A stretch of DNA of 9,763 nt from contig CAMDHB010000103.1 in the NCBI GenBank assembly GCA_945897655.1, positions 1 through 9,763 of the forward strand, read 5' to 3'. Below, piece by piece: positions 7,326-9,763 of this stretch (position 1 is the first letter of the stretch; each line of letters starts with the position of its first letter). The position numbers were made by a program, and so were the translations under genes. A model generated the notes under the pieces. It saw only the letters and a list, made by a program, of their open reading frames with translations. It did no database searches and was not told the DNA's origin. This stretch comes from Pseudorhodobacter antarcticus. Its GTDB lineage: Bacteria > Pseudomonadota > Alphaproteobacteria > Rhodobacterales > Rhodobacteraceae.

Positions 7326-7330
7326 CCTCC
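7326..7330 (-). promoter_or_regulatory. strong Shine-Dalgarno site deciding the GH4 start
   Basis: GGAGG lies five bases before the ATG at 7320. An in-frame TTG at 7332-7330 would start inside this site, so the longer reading is rejected in favour of the ATG that begins MAFKITIIGAG. Confidence 0.8.
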
Positions 7331-7333
7331 AAT

Positions 7334-7364
7334 TGCTGCCGTCAGACTAGCGGTGACGGCAGCA
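7334..7364. promoter_or_regulatory. perfect 11-bp inverted repeat in the GH4/AraC divergent gap
   Basis: TGCTGCCGTCA (7334-7344) and TGACGGCAGCA (7354-7364) are exact reverse complements separated by nine bases. The element occupies over a third of the 82-bp gap between the divergent starts at 7320 and 7403. Its GH4-side edge is three bases from the GGAGG ribosome site. It could be an operator dyad for the adjacent regulator, or an RNA hairpin in the GH4 leader. AraC-family proteins more often use direct repeats, so the operator reading is uncertain. No clear -35/-10 pair was identified on either strand. Confidence 0.6.
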
Positions 7365-7402
7365 CCGGTGTAGAGAGAATTTGTGCGAACTTGGGTAATT
7401 TC

Positions 7403-8269
7403 ATGCTGTCTGACCTTCTGACCCACGGCCATGACGTCCGCGTGCTATCCGCAACGCGGGGCGCCTCGGCCTTGCAGTGCCGGGCGGCATCCGTCGGTTA
7501 TGAACAGCGCAAGGCCGAGGTTTACAACTGGGATGGCCTGAAACGCGGCACTCAGCCCTTTCTCGTGCTGCAACACACAGTGCTGGGCGAAGGTCGTCTG
7601 ACCTATGCCGGCACCGACTACCACCTCAGCCCGGGTCAAACCATGCTGGTCACCATCCCCCAGGCCCACCGCTACTGGCTGGATCGCGGCGGACATTGGG
7701 AGTATTTTTGGGCCGTCCTGCATGGCCGCGAGGCGCTTCGCCTCGCGCGTGAGGTGCTGGAGGCGGCAGGCCCCGTCCTGACCCTGCCCCCGCCGCTGAT
7801 CGACCGGCTTGCCGCCGCCTGCCTGACCTTGCTGACCGAACCCCGCCCGACGCCAGGGGCCGCTTCCACCGCCGCCTACGCCGCGATGACCGTGCTGCAT
7901 GACGGTGCCTTTGCCACCCGCGACCGACCCGAACCCACCCTTCCCCCCGCCCTGGCTCGCGTGGTGGATCATATCGAGGCGCATCTGGCCGACACGCTGA
8001 CCGTGGACCGCCTTGCCACCGTCGCAGGCCTGAGCCGGGCCCATTTCGTGCGTCTGTTCACAGCGGCGCTGGGGTTGCCGCCGTCTGACCATGTGCAGGC
8101 CCGCCGGATCGAACGGGCCGAACGCCTGCTGCTGGCCACCGAGATGACCGTCAGCGCCATCGCCGCTGCCACGGGATTTGCCGATGCCAATTATCTGGCG
8201 AAGGTCTTTCGCCGCCACCGCGGCATGGCCCCGCTGGAGTTTCGCGCCACCCGGGCGGGATCAGCGTGA
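7403..8269 (+). CDS. AraC-family transcriptional regulator, probable controller of the GH4 gene
   Basis: This 288-residue protein has the usual AraC-family build. An N-terminal cupin-like sensor domain covers about residues 35-110 (LVLQHTVLGEG, then LSPGQTMLVTIPQAHRYW), as in sugar-responsive regulators. A C-terminal DNA-binding domain covers about 185-282. The first helix-turn-helix is at roughly 199-219 (LTVDRLATVAGLSRAHFVRLF) and the second at 249-269 (TVSAIAAATGFADANYLAKVF), followed by the typical F-R-R-x-x-G-x-x-P-x-x-F/Y ending. The frame is open far upstream, but that part is antisense to the GH4 gene. The ATG at 7403 is the first ATG clear of GH4 and gives a normal family length. Its ribosome site is poor, and a TTG at 7391 cannot be excluded. 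The divergent placement suggests it senses an alpha-galactoside or related sugar and acts on the GH4 promoter, which is inference. It converges with the halogenase gene. Confidence 0.88.
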   Translation: MLSDLLTHGHDVRVLSATRGASALQCRAASVGYEQRKAEVYNWDGLKRGTQPFLVLQHTVLGEGRLTYAGTDYHLSPGQTMLVTIPQAHRYWLDRGGHWEYFWAVLHGREALRLAREVLEAAGPVLTLPPPLIDRLAAACLTLLTEPRPTPGAASTAAYAAMTVLHDGAFATRDRPEPTLPPALARVVDHIEAHLADTLTVDRLATVAGLSRAHFVRLFTAALGLPPSDHVQARRIERAERLLLATEMTVSAIAAATGFADANYLAKVFRRHRGMAPLEFRATRAGSA

Positions 8270-8273
8270 CCAT

Positions 8274-8321
8274 GATGGGCAAACCCGCGTTTTCCGTGCG
8301 GAAAACGCAGGACTGCCCATC
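8274..8321. terminator. long hairpin between convergent genes, candidate bidirectional terminator
   Basis: Two nested pairs of arms share one centre. The outer arms are GATGGGCA (8274-8281) and TGCCCATC (8314-8321). The inner arms are GCGTTTTCC (8287-8295) and GGAAAACGC (8300-8308), with a four-base loop GTGC. The five bases between the arms on each side are mostly unpaired, with two possible C-G pairs. The element fills the 52-bp gap between the AraC stop and the stop of the leftward halogenase gene. That position suits transcription termination from both sides. No T-run follows on either strand, so it is not a textbook rho-independent terminator; it could instead protect 3' ends. Confidence 0.6.
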
Positions 8322-9763
8322 CTACAAGAGCGATTGCAACCAGGCCCGATGCGGCAGGCACTGCCCGGCCGCCCGGGTATAGTCCCGGACAAGCCCCGCA
8401 TGCGTGGCCCGCGCCAGATCGCGCGCCTTCGGATTGGCCGCCATCTCGGCCTGCGCGGCCTTGCGGTTCAGCAACCCCAACCCATCCATCACCGGCACAT
8501 AAAGCTGCTCTTCCACATGGGCCAACCCCAGATGCTCCAACCCCGGCGGAAAGCGCGCAAAATCTGCGGCTCGTGGGATATGATCCTGCCACTGCAAAAG
8601 CCGGTCCTTCACCACCTGCGGATGCGACGCTGCCACATCCCGCCAAAACGGGCTGTCCCGCCGCTCGCTCACATAATGCAGCCGGATGAAATCCCGGAAA
8701 TCATCCACCTGCCGCGCCGTGGCGGCGTTATAGCGTTCCCGCCCATCCCCCTGCCCCAACCATTCGGACAGCATCATCATCTGCACGATGGTCCCGTGGA
8801 TCGACGTCGCCTCCAACGGCTCCAGAAAACTGGACGCGAGCCCCACCGCCACGCAATTGCCGATCCAGGCGTCACGCAGGCGGCCAGCGTCAATCTTGAT
8901 GTCCTTGCGGGGATGGATCTCATGCCCCAGCACGCCCTCGATCTCGACCTTGGCTTGCTCGGGCGTGGTGTGAACATCCGAATAGACATAGCCCGCGCCA
9001 TAGCGCCCCTGCGTCGGGATCCACCACATCCAGCCCGATTTCTGCGCCCAAGCCAGCGTACAGGGCGCAATCTCCTCGCCCGGCTTGATATCCACCCAGA
9101 ACGGCATCGCCCGGTTGACCGGCAACACGTCCGAGTATGACACCCACTGCCCCCCCAACCCGCCAATCAACCGCCGCCCGAACCCAGTGCAGTCCAGGAA
9201 AAAGTCGCCCTCCACCCGTTGTCCGCTTTCCAGAACCAGCGCTGAGATGCCTCCCTCGCCGGTCTCAACCCCCTCCACCTGATCATCGATCAGCGCAATC
9301 CCCTTGGCCTTGCGACGCAGCCATGCCCCCACCAGCGCCTGATCGAAATGATAAGCATAGTGAAACGGCCCCGCCTGCACATCCCGGCCTTGCACCCGGG
9401 CCACCGGGGCTTTCTGACCGTTCAGCAGATGCTGAAACAGATGCACCTCGCCCACCGACCGCCCCGCCGCCACGGCATAAAGGTCCAGGTCAGCCCCACC
9501 CGCCACCATCTGCGGCGTGTCGATCGGCCCATCATAGCTGTGCCCCAGCCGCCGCCAATCCCTGTGCCTGATGCCGTATTTGATCGTGGCACCGGTTTCG
9601 CGCAGGAACTCCGCCTCATCCAGCTTGAAATGCCGCAGCATCTGGCGGAACACCGCGGTCGAGCCTTCGCCGACCCCGATGACCCCGATCTTGGACGATT
9701 CAACAACCGTGATATTGCTGCCCCAACCCTTGCGGGCCGCAACATCCGACAGCATCATGGCAG
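8322..9763 (-). CDS. flavin-dependent halogenase of the tryptophan halogenase family, 5' end outside window
   Basis: The reading frame enters from the right edge and ends at a TAG at 8324-8322; about 479 residues are visible. The N-terminal GxGxxG flavin-binding motif lies outside, and the first internal ATG at 9758 is not the true start. Family landmarks are present. IGVGEGS follows the first FAD-binding region. ATIKYGIRH holds Lys60 (counted from the ATG at 9758), which aligns with the catalytic lysine (Lys79) of PrnA if about 19 residues are missing. The flavin halogenase signature WxWxIP appears as WMWWIP at 9015-9032, and SSFLEPLEATS matches the region containing the conserved Glu. Such enzymes use FADH2, oxygen and halide to make HOCl or HOBr that reaches the substrate through the lysine. 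The flavin reductase and substrate are unknown. Alphaproteobacterial homologues often sit near sugar uptake and TonB-receptor genes, so a link to tryptophan metabolism should not be assumed. Confidence 0.88.
   Translation of the reverse strand, partial: AMMLSDVAARKGWGSNITVVESSKIGVIGVGEGSTAVFRQMLRHFKLDEAEFLRETGATIKYGIRHRDWRRLGHSYDGPIDTPQMVAGGADLDLYAVAAGRSVGEVHLFQHLLNGQKAPVARVQGRDVQAGPFHYAYHFDQALVGAWLRRKAKGIALIDDQVEGVETGEGGISALVLESGQRVEGDFFLDCTGFGRRLIGGLGGQWVSYSDVLPVNRAMPFWVDIKPGEEIAPCTLAWAQKSGWMWWIPTQGRYGAGYVYSDVHTTPEQAKVEIEGVLGHEIHPRKDIKIDAGRLRDAWIGNCVAVGLASSFLEPLEATSIHGTIVQMMMLSEWLGQGDGRERYNAATARQVDDFRDFIRLHYVSERRDSPFWRDVAASHPQVVKDRLLQWQDHIPRAADFARFPPGLEHLGLAHVEEQLYVPVMDGLGLLNRKAAQAEMAANPKARDLARATHAGLVRDYTRAAGQCLPHRAWLQSLL

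Noticed and set aside
5728..7350. 540-residue open frame on the plus strand
   Set aside because: It is fully antisense to the GH4 gene, which has clear family motifs. The plus-strand translation is low-complexity and rich in H, R, P and Q, typical of a mirror frame of a GC-rich gene.
7445..8218. 257-residue open frame on the minus strand
   Set aside because: It is antisense to the AraC-family regulator, glycine/glutamine-rich and without motifs.
8178..9140. 320-residue open frame on the plus strand
   Set aside because: It overlaps the end of the AraC gene out of frame and is antisense to the halogenase; no domain is recognisable.
1..9763. CRISPR arrays, tRNA or rRNA genes, transposases, phage genes or toxin-antitoxin pairs
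   Set aside because: None was seen: there are no regularly spaced direct repeats, no cloverleaf-like sequence and no transposase or integrase frames. Apart from the left edge, the region reads as ordinary metabolic chromosome.

Overview
The window looks like chromosomal DNA of a high-GC alphaproteobacterium, most likely a member of the Rhodobacteraceae. This is inferred from codon and base use, from the cytoplasmic SoeABC-type sulfite dehydrogenase operon, and from the TTCGAA-centred AT-rich palindromes inside that operon. No rRNA, tRNA, CRISPR array or insertion sequence was found.

Layout from left to right. (1) Positions 1-50 hold a scrap of a rightward reading frame that looks like the middle of a short-chain dehydrogenase/reductase. 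It meets, at an abrupt junction near position 50, the broken end of a leftward heavy-metal P1B-type ATPase gene (49-1107). The ATPase keeps its metal-binding N-terminus, four membrane helices and the actuator-domain TGE motif, but has lost its whole catalytic half. (2) Positions 1192-5655 hold a complete leftward operon in the order soeA-soeB-soeC. It encodes a molybdopterin catalytic subunit without a Tat signal, a ferredoxin-like subunit with four Fe-S cluster motifs, and a DmsC-type membrane anchor. soeB and soeC overlap by one base (TGATG). soeA and soeB are separated by two perfect 22-bp palindromes that abut exactly. (3) Positions 5759-5789 are a rho-independent terminator belonging to the next gene. 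(4) Positions 5827-7320 hold a leftward family 4 glycoside hydrolase (alpha-galactosidase/alpha-glucosidase type). It is divergent from an AraC-family regulator (7403-8269), and a perfect 11-bp inverted repeat lies in the shared 82-bp gap. (5) Positions 8274-8321 form a long hairpin between two convergent genes. (6) From 8322 to the right edge lies a leftward flavin-dependent halogenase gene whose 5' end is outside the window.

How the genes work together. SoeABC probably oxidises sulfite to sulfate on the cytoplasmic side and passes electrons to the quinone pool, which suits an organism degrading organosulfonates or oxidising reduced sulfur. The GH4 enzyme and the AraC regulator form a compact sugar-use unit in which the regulator likely controls the hydrolase. 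The halogenase has no obvious partner inside the window. The most interesting items are the broken ATPase junction, the tandem palindromes within soeAB, the dyads in the two regulatory gaps, and the divergent halogenase.
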